Below, in pieces: positions 54,013 to 64,000 of a stretch of DNA of 64,000 bases. The stretch is from contig NC_087068.1 of the NCBI RefSeq assembly GCF_963678635.1, positions 25,484,318 to 25,548,317 of the forward strand. The letters are read 5' to 3'. The DNA is from Symsagittifera roscoffensis. Lineage: Eukaryota > Xenacoelomorpha > Acoela > Convolutidae. Under the pieces are notes generated by a model. It ran no database searches and was not told the DNA's origin. It saw nothing but the letters and a program-made list of their open reading frames with translations. Position 1 is the first letter of the stretch. Each line of letters opens with the position of its first letter. The position numbers and the translations under genes are program-made.

Positions 54013-54492
54013 GCTACGGGTGGACAACGGAGCTCTTGAGTTGGGGGTACATGTGGATCTTGAGTAAGGGTACATGGGACCTCGGGGCAGGTAGATGGAT
54101 TTTAACGTGATTGGCATGACAATTATAATTTAAAAAAAGACGGTGCTCAAACATTAAATGAATCTGCATGCTCTTAAAAACTTCCAATTGAATTTTTTTA
54201 GTAAAACAGATGGAGGGATAAAGTTTTAACTACAATAATGAGGGGGGGTTTTAGGTTAGGAACATGACACCTTAGTAAAAAAGTGGATTTTACTTTCAGA
54301 TTGATTTGATTAAATCGAGGTTGACGACCCAAACACACTCATTGAAAAGAGAGTAAAAGGTCTTGAACAAAGTTCACAATCAGCAACATTCGGAAGAGAT
54401 TTCTCAAGTACTCAAGTTGGTACGGTAACACTCAAGTTGATACGGTAATTCTCGAGTTGGTTGGTGCGCGAGATAATCCAGAAATTGTAAAA
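54013..54492 (+). other. Spacer with 20-bp tandem repeats, element 2
   Basis: 480-bp gap between the pol-macrodomain frame and the coiled-coil gene. At 54411-54460 CTCAAGTTGGTACGGTAACA is repeated at exact 20-bp period, two full copies and a partial third (CTCGAGTTGG). Variants of CTTGAGT also occur at 54034 and 54059. Likely control region for the downstream genes; no known binding site is claimed. Confidence 0.5.
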
Positions 54493-55682
54493 ATGGCAGA
54501 TCGATTTTGGAAATCCATGCCCGCGGCGCTAAAGAGGCCTGCGCTCGATGAGTTGTACAGACGCTTGAGGGACCTGGACTACACCCAAGTGGACGCGAGA
54601 ATGGCATGGTGTTGAATGCCATCCTGCAATTAGAGGAGCAAGGTGAGTGCAGGGAATCCGCGACCGAAGCTGTCTTGATGGTCGGCTACACGACGGAAGG
54701 CATATCCAATCAGGAACAGACGAGATGGCTATCCTGGAACGTGGATGGAGAGGTGAGAGGATTCGACTTGGCGAGGAATCCTGGCTTAAGCAACAACACT
54801 GAGTACGGCGCGGGAGAGTTCCCATTGCCGGTCAGAACGTCAGCAAGATCAGCTAGCCAGTCCACGAGCAAGCCACCTTCTATAACGAGAGCCCAGCAAA
54901 CGGAAGAGACGTATCCTGATCTCAGCAACTTGAAGAGGAAACTTGAGAGGGCGCAGAGGGAGATGAACAAGGCAAATCTTGACCGGGACAGCGCGAAGCT
55001 CGAGAGAAATCAAGCGAATCTGGAAAGGGACCAGGCGATCCTTGAGAGGGACCAGGCGCGTCGTGACCTTGAGATGTTGAGAGCAGAATACCAGCAAGAA
55101 CATAGGGTGCGAGAGAACGCGGCGCATTGCGAGCAGTTGAAGTCGGAACTTGAAAAGATCCAGCGGCGACAACGAGAGCTCGATCAACAAAAAGAAAAGG
55201 AAACCATACGACGGAGCGAGCGGTTGCAAGCTCAAGGCCGGAGTCGCTTATGGAGGTATGAGGCTCGCAGGTCAAAGGGACGATTCAACTTAGACCGCGC
55301 GGCTCAAGAACACATAAACGAGGGGCTGGAAGTATGGATACCAACCGAATCAGTGTCCTCCCTGCGCGGTTCGAAGACGCAACCGATACGCCCGTTGATG
55401 GACGTGGCACTGCCGGTATACACCCCGAGCTCAACCCCGAGCAGCAGTCAGGTTAGCGGGAGCTCGTCGCGTCTCAAGGAGTTAAATGAGAGGCTACAGC
55501 TGAGAAGTCGTGAAAGTTCAGCCAGAGCGGAAGTACCCCCAACTTGGAGAGAGCAACCGGTCAGGAGCGTGGTGATCGCAAGCTATAAGAAAAACACGGA
55601 GGGCAGATACCACAGGCACAACCGCATGGATTGGAACGTGGCGCAGCGGGCGAGAAAGGATTGTTTTCATGACGCGTCTTGA
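54493..55682 (+). pseudogene. Helical and coiled-coil accessory protein, element 2
   Basis: Start ATG 54493 (MADRFWKSMPAALKRPALDELYRRL), with a one-base frameshift near 54600 into the frame of 54606-55682. The N-terminal helical module equals 16116-16364 of element 1; FDLARNPGL equals the start of the next gene in element 1, so the two are one protein. The central region has near-perfect 7-residue repeats (LERNQAN-LERDQAI-LERDQAR), a strong coiled coil. The tail is Ser/Arg-rich. Probably multimerises; role unknown. Confidence 0.6.
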
Positions 55683-56360
55683 GCTGAATACTACACACAT
55701 ATCGGAGGGTGCAGTTCACCTGATTGTAGGGGACAGCCTGGTACGGGTGCTGACCCCAATCCAGTCGCACTGGCAGACTGGAGTCTTGAGTTTCTCTGGA
55801 GCCGCAACGCTGCAGATGTTGGCATCACTCGAGATGGTAGGGATGGCTAAGATGTACACAATGACTCTAATGATGGAGACCAAAGATGTGTCCAGAGGGG
55901 AATTAAGGAAAGTCATGAGGCTACAATACAAAATGAGCTGCATCCTGGAGAAGTTGCGGATTCAGATGGATCCCGCCATACTCACAGTCTCCCTCATCTT
56001 ACAACATGATGGCTGACCAACACGCGATGGAAATGAACGAGAAAATGCGGGTCCTGAACGAGATAATCAGGCAGATACACCAAAGGAGTGTCCTCCCCGT
56101 CAGATTGTTGGACGTAGCCGACCACATGGAGCGGTCCTTCCCAGAGGATGCGTCCTCATTGCAATCCACTTCGACAGGCCTAGGGGCGTGGAGTGGTTGA
56201 ATGACGTCTTCCAGAGGCACATAAACGAGTTGGAGGCGACCTGCTTGAGACGGCCCGATTCACATTCGGCCCACCCCCAAATCCCCCTTTCCTTGCAACG
56301 AGACCCCTGTCCAGTCGCCTGGGAGCGGGAGTCAACTCAAAAGGCAGCTCGAGAAGCAGC
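55669..56360 (+). pseudogene. SGNH/GDSL hydrolase-like region 1, element 2
   Basis: Frame 55669-56016 has HLIVGDSLVRVL (block I Gly-Asp-Ser), VLSFSGAAT (block II Gly), MYTMTLMMETKDVSRG (block III, where Gly-X-Asn-Asp is expected; here Glu-Thr-Lys-Asp), and DPAILTVSLI. It continues at 56006 in another frame (NEIIRQIHQRSVLPVRLLDVADHMERSFPED) and in a third frame at about 56163 (IHFDRPRGVEWLNDVF), which has the His of block V. The order and spacing fit SGNH hydrolases, known as esterases and also as ORF1 domains of some CR1/L2 LINEs. Frameshifts and the changed Asn make this copy inactive. Absent from element 1. Confidence 0.55.
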
Positions 56361-56387
56361 CGGACTAGATTACCGGGTTCCACGCCA

Positions 56388-57955
56388 ATGGAAGCTGAAG
56401 AAGCGGAGTCATCAACGCCCCAAAGTTCAGTGGTGTCCTCAGTGGTAGTGGTAGAGAATAGGAGAGTGGAGAAGCCAGCGGAGGCAAGCCGGACGCGATA
56501 TCTGGAGAAAGTAAATGAGTTGGACCTGGAGGATCTGGAGTGCAGACAGGAGTTGGCAGAAGTCCTGGGGCTCAAGCATGTGTCACACAAGGATTTGAAT
56601 CGGCACCAGTGCGTAGGCTGGCTAAAGGCCCACGAGACGCATTTCTCAAGAGCAAGAATGATGAAGACGGCTGATCTGACTGGGATTCCCATGATATCAG
56701 TCATGGGACCGATAAATTACAGACCTTCCAAGCTGCTGGGAAGTCCGGGACTCATAGTGGAGCCCCCTAAGCACAGAAAAAGCATCGCCAGAATCAGATT
56801 GGCAACTCCGGCGCAGTTGAGGGTGGTGGACAAGCTACTGGATCCAAAAGAGATGGAATTGCCAGACGCCGCTTACGAGGGTGCGAGATGGGCAGACTAA
56901 CCAAGATATGGGAAACCATGTGGCAATGCTCAATTGGCCAAGACACTGGCAGTTTATGACAGAGCGGATCCAGCAGCCGCGAGAGTGATCATCGTGACGG
57001 GATCGGACTTCGAAGGAACGTCTCCCAAGTTGTTCTGGCCAGAAACTCTAGTGTACTCGCTGCCAGGTGCAGAATTAAACCAGATGTTGACCTTGGTGGT
57101 GGCGATAAAGTCAGAGATGCCCTGCGAACCAGAGTTGCTGCTGTTCGCGGGATTGAACGATCACCTGCATGCGGCTGGGCTTCTAGAGCAGCTGAAAGGG
57201 GACGAGCTTACGCCAAAGGAAATATGGGAGGCCATCCAGACGCTGTTTGCCGCAATGAATGAGGTACAGGAAAACGTCAGTTTGCAATTTGGATCCAAAA
57301 CGAAGGTGGTATTCACGACATCCCCCGGATACGCAAGCATGCCCCCTGCTCTGCAGTTTGTGTATGCTATTTTGATTCTAATAGCCGAAGGGAACGCATG
57401 GCGGATCCTGATGGCAGCTCCCAATCGAGAGCTGGAACCTACGAACTTGAGACTACGGAAGTCAGAACTGGCGGCGTATGGGCGGACGTGTCCCATGCAT
57501 TGAGGGGATTTTATGAATTGGCAGACATACTCATTGTACTGGATGAGGTCCTCTTACTTGAGATCTCGAATCTCGCCAGGCAGCTGAAGTTCAGTCCGAC
57601 AATAGGGGATGACCACCCGATAATAAGTCACTTGACAGCCAGCTTATGGTTCCGAGGCATGGACGTGACCATCACGAGCTCCACGAGCAAATCGAAGAAA
57701 CCAAGTAATGAAAGGAAGAATGTGGCTGCGACTGAAAAGCAACTGGAGTCGATGGTGTATCAACTAACACAAGAGAGAGGCAGGTGGCCGTTTCTAACAC
57801 CAAGACTAGAGAATGCTACTGACAAGACAAGGGAGAGTGCCCCACCTCTCGTGAAGCAGATCTGGGAATTTCTTGAGGAACAATTGGAGGTAGCCGAGAG
57901 CAGGGAGATGACGGTGGCTAGGTTCTTCACGGCAGCGAACGAGGTCACCATTTGA
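56388..57955 (+). pseudogene. SGNH-like region 2 of element 2
   Basis: Several frames: 56388-56900 (helical, basic, ends DAAYEGARWAD), 56934-57503 and 57398-57955. The middle has RVIIVTGSDFEG, YSLPGAELNQM, LLLFAGLNDHLHAAGLL and KTKVVFTTSPGY, a pattern like SGNH blocks I, II and III with Gly-Leu-Asn-Asp. The last frame has IGDDHPIISHL, a possible block V, then a helical tail. This is weaker than region 1 but follows the same order. At least two frameshifts (near 56900 and 57450). Confidence 0.4.
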
Positions 57956-58048
57956 GGATTCTGGAGGGAACATGCAAAAGGTGAGCTGAGGACGAGGAGA
58001 GATCACGAGATCCTGGTATTCTTGAGTCCTTGTTGAAAAAAGAAATAC

Positions 58049-59192
58049 ATGGCTGGAGTGTTTTGTGCGAAAGAGACCATTTTCGGGGCCTTTGTACAAG
58101 AACTGTTGAACATGCCCATAAGCCTCTTGCTAGCCCTATACTTAGTTTACCCGAGGTACCTGTTTAACATGGGTCCAGCGTACATGTTCAGTCGGGGTGT
58201 GGAGACACTTCGGATTGATGGGTATCTGGCACTGGTGCTCCTATCTCATGGCGAATTGGTGTCATTTCATCGGTTAATGAAATACGGGGAACCCCTGTCG
58301 ATGGGAAAGACCCACTCGAGTATAGACACTTACTCGTGCAAGTGCGCGGCGGGACTGAAGACGGTGCTGGTGGAGTATCTTCTGATGCAAAATCGACACA
58401 TGACCGGTGAGGAAAAGAACCCGAAGACGAGAGAGGAATGGAGGGAGGCGAATGGTGGTATCCTTCTACTGACCGATCTATTCCTGGCGATGAGGTCTGA
58501 CCCAGTGGGAGTGCTCAGAGGACTAGAGGAAGTCGTGACTTGTTTTTACGGACCAGCGGTGACATACGCTTTCCCGGACCCTCTAGTGGCTGCATACCGC
58601 CATTCAGTAATGGACGTGAGCTGAGCTTAATAAGCGTGTTAGATGGGACGGCGCTGAACTGGTGTCAACAAGAGGTGCTCAGGGCGCGGATGAGTAATAC
58701 AGTGCTCTTCGGGAAGGTGAAAGATCCCGAGTTGGTGGTGTTTAATTTCCGGGGGCAACTGCAGTGCAGGATGGGGGGAAAAGTGAAGGCCCCATTGAGA
58801 CGTATCCAAAACTTTGGAACCTGAATCTCCTGACGGCGAACGGACAAGAGATCCTGAGAATCCCCTCATGCAAAAAGAGCTTGGAGTTTATAAAAAAGGA
58901 GCTGGAGGCGACACAAGAGAAGGAGATCTTACCCGCAAGCATTCCTGAGTTTCCAACAGTCAGGAGGATGACCCTGGGGATGAATAGCCCCCTGGTAGTC
59001 CCATCCCTGTTCGCGAGAGCTACGGTAGAGAGACAGCACCGATGGCTGGAACCCCTTGTTCATTGGATATACGGCGGCGGTCTATTTCAACACATGCGAT
59101 ATCAAGATAAACTCCTGGACGACTCAAGCAAAGAAAATGAGAGGCTCAATGCCTCCAAATTTCGAAGTGCGGGAGGTCTTGAGAACGCTTGA
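58049..59192 (+). pseudogene. Unknown protein A of element 2
   Basis: Frames 58049-58624 (MAGVFCAKETIFGAF), 58625-58823 (DGTALNWCQQEVLRARMSN) and 58764-59192 (PKLWNLNLLTANGQEIL, FPTVRRMTLGMNSP). One apolar stretch (MPISLLLALYLVYPRYLF) could be a buried helix or membrane segment. Compositionally it is a globular protein split by two frameshifts. No family recognised. No match in element 1, where the region is deleted. Confidence 0.45.
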
Positions 59193-60195
59193 TCGGGCAA
59201 GCTTGGAGAACGAATCACCGATATGGGATGACGGCAGGATGATCGTAGAAGAGGGACACATCGCGCTGAAGGACGAGATGAAGTTTGCCACAAGGAAGTA
59301 TCGGGCGCCTTACGGATTGGAACAGGTGAAAATGAGGCAAGAAGGGAGAGAGCTGGATGCAGCAGGCTCGTTATATGTGGCTCTGACGGAATATAAGAAA
59401 CAAGACCCCGCGACACCCTCAACCCTGTCAGTGTGCACTCCTGGGGACAAGAGAAGTGGCCCCGTAGAAGACCGATTTAGGAAGATACTTGAGAGGAGGC
59501 AAGCCGAGTCGGGAGAAGAGAGTATGGACGCAACTCTCAGTGAAACAGGAGAGGAAATGGAAGTGGGGAATACACCTAAGCCGAAACCAGCTGAGGTGGA
59601 TTTCACCGCCCGGGAGCTACTGCAGTACCTGAGCGGAGACGATTGGGCGAACACTGCCACGCCACCTCTAACCTCATCCCCTCGAAAGGACCTGGAACTA
59701 CCCTTGGCAAGTGAGACTTCCAACATGGGGATGATACTGTTGAGTGCTGAAGAGAGGCAAAAGAATACGTTTGAGGGGAACAAGAGTATGTTTTTGGGGA
59801 CTATGGATGAGAAGGCTTGGCGGGATTTCTTGAGTGAATTTAATCATGAGACGAAGAGCGAGACCACGCTGGATAACTTCCAGGGAGAACTGTGGAACAT
59901 GGTGGTCAAGTTTGGGGAACCGGCGTTGATGGCCACCGGACTGGATGAAAAAGCAAGAAAGGAGTTGCTGAGCAGGATGGTCAAGTTGAGGGAGACGCGA
60001 CAGAAGACCAAAGATGATGAATGTAAAGACGGCTCTACTCTGAAGAAAAAGACTGATGATAAAATAATTAAAGTTGAAGGGGAGGTTAAGATTAAGACTA
60101 GTAATATGATTAAGAGTACTAATATCCTTAAGGCTCGAGCAGGGGTAGGCAAGAGTTGGAAGGGTCGGACTGGGACGGAGAGATCGAATCTGTGA
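59110..60195 (+). CDS. Unknown protein B of element 2
   Basis: Open frame of up to 379 residues from 59056, likely the continuation of protein A after a frameshift near 59155 (FEVREVL). Acidic middle (LSETGEEMEVGNTPKPKPAEVD), then a helical segment (FLSEFNHETKSE, LMATGLDEKARKELLSRM) and a Lys-rich tail (KLRETRQKTKDDECKDG). No family recognised. Confidence 0.45.
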   Translation, partial: NSWTTQAKKMRGSMPPNFEVREVLRTLDRASLENESPIWDDGRMIVEEGHIALKDEMKFATRKYRAPYGLEQVKMRQEGRELDAAGSLYVALTEYKKQDPATPSTLSVCTPGDKRSGPVEDRFRKILERRQAESGEESMDATLSETGEEMEVGNTPKPKPAEVDFTARELLQYLSGDDWANTATPPLTSSPRKDLELPLASETSNMGMILLSAEERQKNTFEGNKSMFLGTMDEKAWRDFLSEFNHETKSETTLDNFQGELWNMVVKFGEPALMATGLDEKARKELLSRMVKLRETRQKTKDDECKDGSTLKKKTDDKIIKVEGEVKIKTSNMIKSTNILKARAGVGKSWKGRTGTERSNL

Positions 60196-60680
60196 TGATA
60201 GTGACGACACCCCCAAGCAAAGGTATGAAGTCTCGAAAGAGGAAGCGGGAGATGGAGGAGTTGAGCAGCCCGTCGGTGGATGCTGTCTCGGAGAAGAACT
60301 TGAGGGAGACTGCTCCCATGATCTTAGCGCGGTGGAAGACGGCAGCCTACAAGAGTAGTTCCGAACCAAGGAGGCTAGCCGAAATAGTGAAAGAGATAGA
60401 GGTCTCGACAAGTCTGGTAACGGAGGAGGACTTCAAACATCAGAAGGCAGGCTCGAAAAAGGGTTCGACGAGTGGACAAACCTGGGAAGTGGATGTGGGC
60501 AGAGAATGGATCTTGAGCGAACATCAAGCCATTGGCAAACAAGTGTCCAACGACCCTCTTGAGAAGAATGCGACAAGGAATACGGCTCGACCTTGGTGTG
60601 TGGCCATAGAGACAATGAAGGAGTTGGAGGACTGTCTGAAGAAGCTTGATCAGGGGGTGTCCCACAAGCGTCGCAAATGA
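60156..60680 (+). CDS. Unknown basic protein C of element 2
   Basis: 174 residues, overlapping the end of protein B by 40 bases in another frame. Contains the basic cluster KSRKRKREME, a possible nuclear-localisation signal, and ends CLKKLDQGVSHKRRK. May be a separate protein or the frameshifted continuation of B. No family recognised. Confidence 0.4.
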   Translation: MEGSDWDGEIESVMIVTTPPSKGMKSRKRKREMEELSSPSVDAVSEKNLRETAPMILARWKTAAYKSSSEPRRLAEIVKEIEVSTSLVTEEDFKHQKAGSKKGSTSGQTWEVDVGREWILSEHQAIGKQVSNDPLEKNATRNTARPWCVAIETMKELEDCLKKLDQGVSHKRRK

Positions 60681-60739
60681 GCTACTCAACAGAAAGCTGA
60701 AGTCAACAAGTTGGAATTGGGAAGTCAGCTAAAGCGAAC

Positions 60740-62017
60740 TTGACAGAGCCTGTTGCGGGATTATTTTCAGGAGGCGATGAGAACACCTTCATCAGAACCG
60801 TGGGACAACTGATGTTCGCGTGGAGCCTAGTGGGAACAGAATTAGAGGTCTTGACTTCATGTGATAAATTGAAATTGGGCAATAAAAACCTAGAAGTCTA
60901 TCAGATGCTGGTACAACACATCGCGAGACACAACTCCGGTCTGAGCTTGGCGAGAAGAAAAGATGCCACTTGTTTCCTGAGGTGGATAATGTCCGTAATG
61001 ACCAATAGCACCGTCCAATCGTGTCACCAGAAGGCCATGGGGAGCAAAACCATGCAGAGAAGAGTCGGAAAGCCGATAGGTAGTGTTCCAGCGCCGGAGG
61101 AGGATGATGTGATGCACGAGAAAATGATGGAACTAGGGCCACTGCTGGAAGCCTCGGGGGAACGCAATCTCCGAAGCACAGAAATTACACATGGGGAATG
61201 CCCATGTCATTGCTTGGCATAGACAGTGTGGTACCCGGAGCATTCAAATCTTTGCTTAGTGTGGGATGTAGAAGAAATTCGGTCAATCGGGTTACCCGAT
61301 CATCAGCAGAAGGTGACCATCTTGGTGGTAAGTACGATGTTGGCGTTGCGATGGATCGAAGAAAATGTAACGAAGTATAGGGAGTCGAAGACACCTACGG
61401 CGGAGTCGATACACGCTATAGATTACAGCGGGAGACTTGAGTTGTTTGAGACTGTATGCAAGGTATTCGCCATACCAATGGAAGTCAGGCACGTATGGAG
61501 CCGCATAAGGTTCTTTCCGTGGTTTCGAGCGACGTTGACATCTTGGTTGTACATGGCAACGAAGGATCACATGAAGAAATACCAAAAGGAATATCGACAG
61601 TTCCTGGCGGAGATAGGTCCGGAAGCCTTCAGGAGACCTCTGCTAACCCATCGGAATGCGATCACAACAGGTTGGAAAAGAGTCGGTAGGGTGTCTAGAG
61701 ACAATATCAAAGCAAGAGAATCGACACTGGAGGAGGACTTGGCGAAAAATGTGAGCTTGAGCCTGCACAATTCCTTTTGCTTGAACAAGGAATTGAAAAC
61801 GAGAGGTTTACCGAATCAGGCAACGAGGTTGCAGGAGCAGAAGGAGTGGATGCGATCCTTCGAACAATTGAGAGCATGGGAAGAAATTGTGATCAGCTCT
61901 GATGATGAGGAAGCGCTACTAAGGCAGATCAAGGTGTCAAATTCATCGGGTCCTGCACTTCGAAGGCTAGAAATACGACGTGAGCAGGGAGCTCAATGTG
62001 GGTTTCGTGAGTCTTGA
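60740..62017 (+). pseudogene. Terminal conserved protein of element 2
   Basis: Frame 60740-61222 and frame 61226-62017 are in register, separated by one TAG at 61220-61222. In element 1 the same position is Gln (HCLA-Q-TLWYP), so CAG became TAG, unless read through. Shared motifs with 13853-15380: HGE-PCHCLA, VWYP, VWDVEE, PWFRA-LTSWL, LTHRNAI, NVSLSLHNSFC. This is the most 3' gene in both elements. Function unknown; no signal peptide or transmembrane segment seen. The true start is unclear, as frames before 60740 are broken. Confidence 0.65.
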
Positions 62018-62417
62018 TAGGGAAAGGAAGGGGCTCGAGTGTGAACTCGGATGGAATCCGAGGTCACGAAAAAGATTTTTTAACGAAACAAAGTATTGTT
62101 ATTAATATGCTATAGTTATTATATAAATCAAAATGTTGCATGACAGTTTCCTGATCGGATAGGACAAAAGAAATTTTATTCACAAGCTTCAAAAGCGGAT
62201 ATTTGAGGTGCAGGTATATGGAATTTTTGATTGCTGTTCAGCGATAGTGTGACAATTTTATATTGTGATGAATTTTGGGGTGTAGATAAACTTAAGTCTG
62301 CAGCAAACTTCTGTAAATGACCACTGGCATTGTCTCTTGAGCAACACTCGGTATTCTGGGGACTCATTGGCAGGCGGCAACACGCGATGATGACATCGAA
62401 CTTGAGTCCGGGGAGGA
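62018..62417 (+). other. 3' UTR and polypurine tract of element 2
   Basis: 400 bp from the terminal gene to the LTR. The last bases GAGTCCGGGGAGGA precede LTR start TGTGCC. The stretch from 62119 is duplicated at 34783-35081. Confidence 0.75.
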
Positions 62418-63311
62418 TGTGCCAGTCGGTCATATTTGGAAGTTTGACCTTGAGGAACACGAACTACGTAATTTTGGTAAAAAATTTAATTTTTCAAAAA
62501 TTCGAATTGAGCCTGTCATGCTCAATTTTCTCGCAAAAACTGAAAATCTCAGAAATAAAAGATCAGAATGACCGAATAACAATTGCGGGAAAGTACTTGA
62601 AAAAGCAGCGGGAAATTGCTATTCGCAATTTCAAGATACAAAAAAAACGCGAGTAGAGCCGACTTATCCTGAAATAGGAGAAGAAACGATTGTGAAAGGA
62701 GAACGTATTTATTCGAGGTGAACCAGAGTGAACCCTTAGTGGAAAGGTGGACAACTGGGGTGTCCCAATGGCTCAGACAAAAACTTCAATTCTTGAGTAA
62801 AAACTTATTTCCCTTGTTGAAATTAATTAGTAACGAACTTCTCAAGTAATCATACTTAATTCTCGAGTTGCCTACCGATTTAGTTACTCCAATTCTTGAG
62901 TGTGCTGGTATGTGAGTACCCAATTTAATTTTCTTGAGTGTGTTTTATGATTGTTATGTTGAGATAAGGAGAGTTTTAGGTTGATCCATCTGAAATGGAT
63001 CAAAGTTCCACTGTCTAATAAAAAGTAACTGTGCGGATTGTTCCGACCCTGTTTTTAACGGCGTTCGTGTATTTTGGGTATTTTGAGACCTAAGTATGGG
63101 GACGTTCTTTTTTTCTGGAGTGGGGGGGTACTTTGGTAGTGGCCTTTAAGCTGGAACGGGTTTTTAGTCTCATGTCGCAAGCGAACCGAATTGGCTTCGA
63201 CCGTTTTGAGATAGAAAAACACGAGAGATAGTGTCCCTGACTCTTGAGCCAATGGTTATAGGTCCATTTCCTTTTAAGCCTCATATGTGACCGAATTAGG
63301 CGTCTGTTACA
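62418..63311 (+). repeat. 3' LTR of element 2
   Basis: 894 bp, TGTGCCAGTCGG to GCGTCTGTTACA. It differs from the 5' LTR by several percent and a 15-bp insertion at about 63125 (GGGGGGTACTTTGGT). After it comes unrelated sequence. Confidence 0.9.
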
Positions 63312-64000
63312 AATTCACTTAGAGTTCGCAATCTTGAACCTTCGCTCTTTATTAAAGTCCATTGAAGTCCACTGCCTTATATGTAGGAAGCGCAAAGCCA
63401 AAACTGTCACACCTATGATCGAGTACGGGGATCGAGAAGGAGGATGACTCGAGGCAATCCCTAGAGAATCACAGAAAACTTGATGAGATACGAAGATTCC
63501 ACAACAAGAAATTTGAAGAGGGGCATGATGTGCATCGCAACTTAGCCTTGGCTGAGGGTTACGCGAAACCCAATAAAAAGGGAGAGTATCAATACGTGTC
63601 TGGAGCGATGGGAATAGCGTACAATCCTTTCGTGAATTCAGAAACCGCAAGCGCTTACAGGAATCATGAGGTGGCGGAGATCTTGAATTTTTGGACGGAG
63701 AAGATAATCGTAATCAATTCAATGGAAAGGGAGAAACCGAGCCTGGGCCTGCTACTTGAGGCGACGCCAAAGGTGATAAGCGTACCGCGCTCGAGCAAAA
63801 GAGTAGAATTGAGGATGGGAAATGGAAATGGCATGATGACTACGATTTTGGGAACGGTTTGGAAATTGCTGAGACCTTCTTGGTGTCCCCATCCCCATAT
63901 GAAGAAGTCACGGAATGAGTGAGGCTAACACCAACAAAAGATGAGGATCTGGGAACGTTGGACGTGATACACAAATTGATTCTACCACAGAGTAAAGAGT
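63312..64000 (+). CDS. Unassigned coding sequence at window end
   Basis: A frame is open from 63419 (after a stop) to 63922, with the first ATG at 63530. Upstream of that ATG it reads HRKLDEIRRFHNKKFEEGHDVHR, then EGYAKPNKKGEYQYVSG and AEILNFWTEKIIVIN. After 63795 a different frame (WKWHDDYDFGNGLEIAETF) looks more coding, so a frameshift is possible. No family recognised. It may be part of another giant-element copy beyond the window or a host gene. Confidence 0.4.

Larger units (their letters stand above)
35082..63311 (+). mobile_element. Giant Ty3/Gypsy element 2 with nested insertion
   Basis: 28.2 kb as found, about 21 kb without the nested element at 42719-49928. LTRs 35082-35960 and 62418-63311, both TGTGCCAGTCGG...CTGTTACA. 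Order: leader with repeats, gag, protease, RT, RNase H, integrase-macrodomain, spacer, coiled-coil protein, two SGNH-like regions, three or more unknown proteins, terminal conserved protein, 3' UTR, polypurine tract. Same lineage as element 1, but LTRs are clearly different outside the ends. Many frameshifts and stops show an older copy; the LTRs differ by several percent plus a 15-bp indel. Protein similarity to element 1 is high in pol. Confidence 0.9.

Overview
The window looks like nuclear DNA of an invertebrate animal. It is intron-poor, moderately AT-rich, and almost entirely made of nested and rearranged LTR retrotransposons (Ty3/Gypsy and BEL/Pao). I cannot name the species from sequence alone. 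Only one short segment (about 1734-1928, minus strand) looks like a possible host exon. I see no rRNA, tRNA, CRISPR or bacterial operon structure.

Layout. 1-4082 is mostly featureless DNA with two small repeats. 4083-5840 is a decayed BEL/Pao remnant on the minus strand. 6096-14215 is a near-identical 4.06-kb tandem duplication that includes an LTR. 12234-30667 is a giant minus-strand Gypsy element (called element 1) with an 883-bp LTR at each end. 24806-28185 is a second tandem duplication (1.69 kb) inside its leader. 31616-34782 is a truncated plus-strand BEL/Pao copy. 35082-63311 is a second giant Gypsy element of the same lineage (element 2, plus strand, LTRs 879 and 894 bp), interrupted at 42719-49928 by a 7.2-kb minus-strand Gypsy element with 334-bp LTRs. 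Element 2 is preceded by a 299-bp piece of another copy's 3' end. 63312-64000 holds one unassigned reading frame.

The main observation is the shared architecture of the two giant elements. After gag, protease, reverse transcriptase, RNase H and a DD35E integrase, each encodes a domain that reads like an ADP-ribose macrodomain (TARG1/OARD1-like pattern). Then come a roughly 475-bp spacer, a small helical/coiled-coil protein and a conserved terminal protein of unknown function. Element 2 additionally carries two regions resembling SGNH/GDSL hydrolases and several unrecognised proteins between these. Without the nested insertion element 2 is about 21 kb, which is very large for a Gypsy element.

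Both copies are defective in different ways. Element 1 has lost the whole reverse transcriptase and has Asp-Thr-Arg instead of Asp-Thr-Gly in its protease. Element 2 has a Tyr-Val-Asp-Glu reverse transcriptase site, an RNase H deletion, many frameshifts, and has lost the end of its macrodomain. A short motif identical to the polypurine tract next to the LTR is repeated inside the coding region of both elements.
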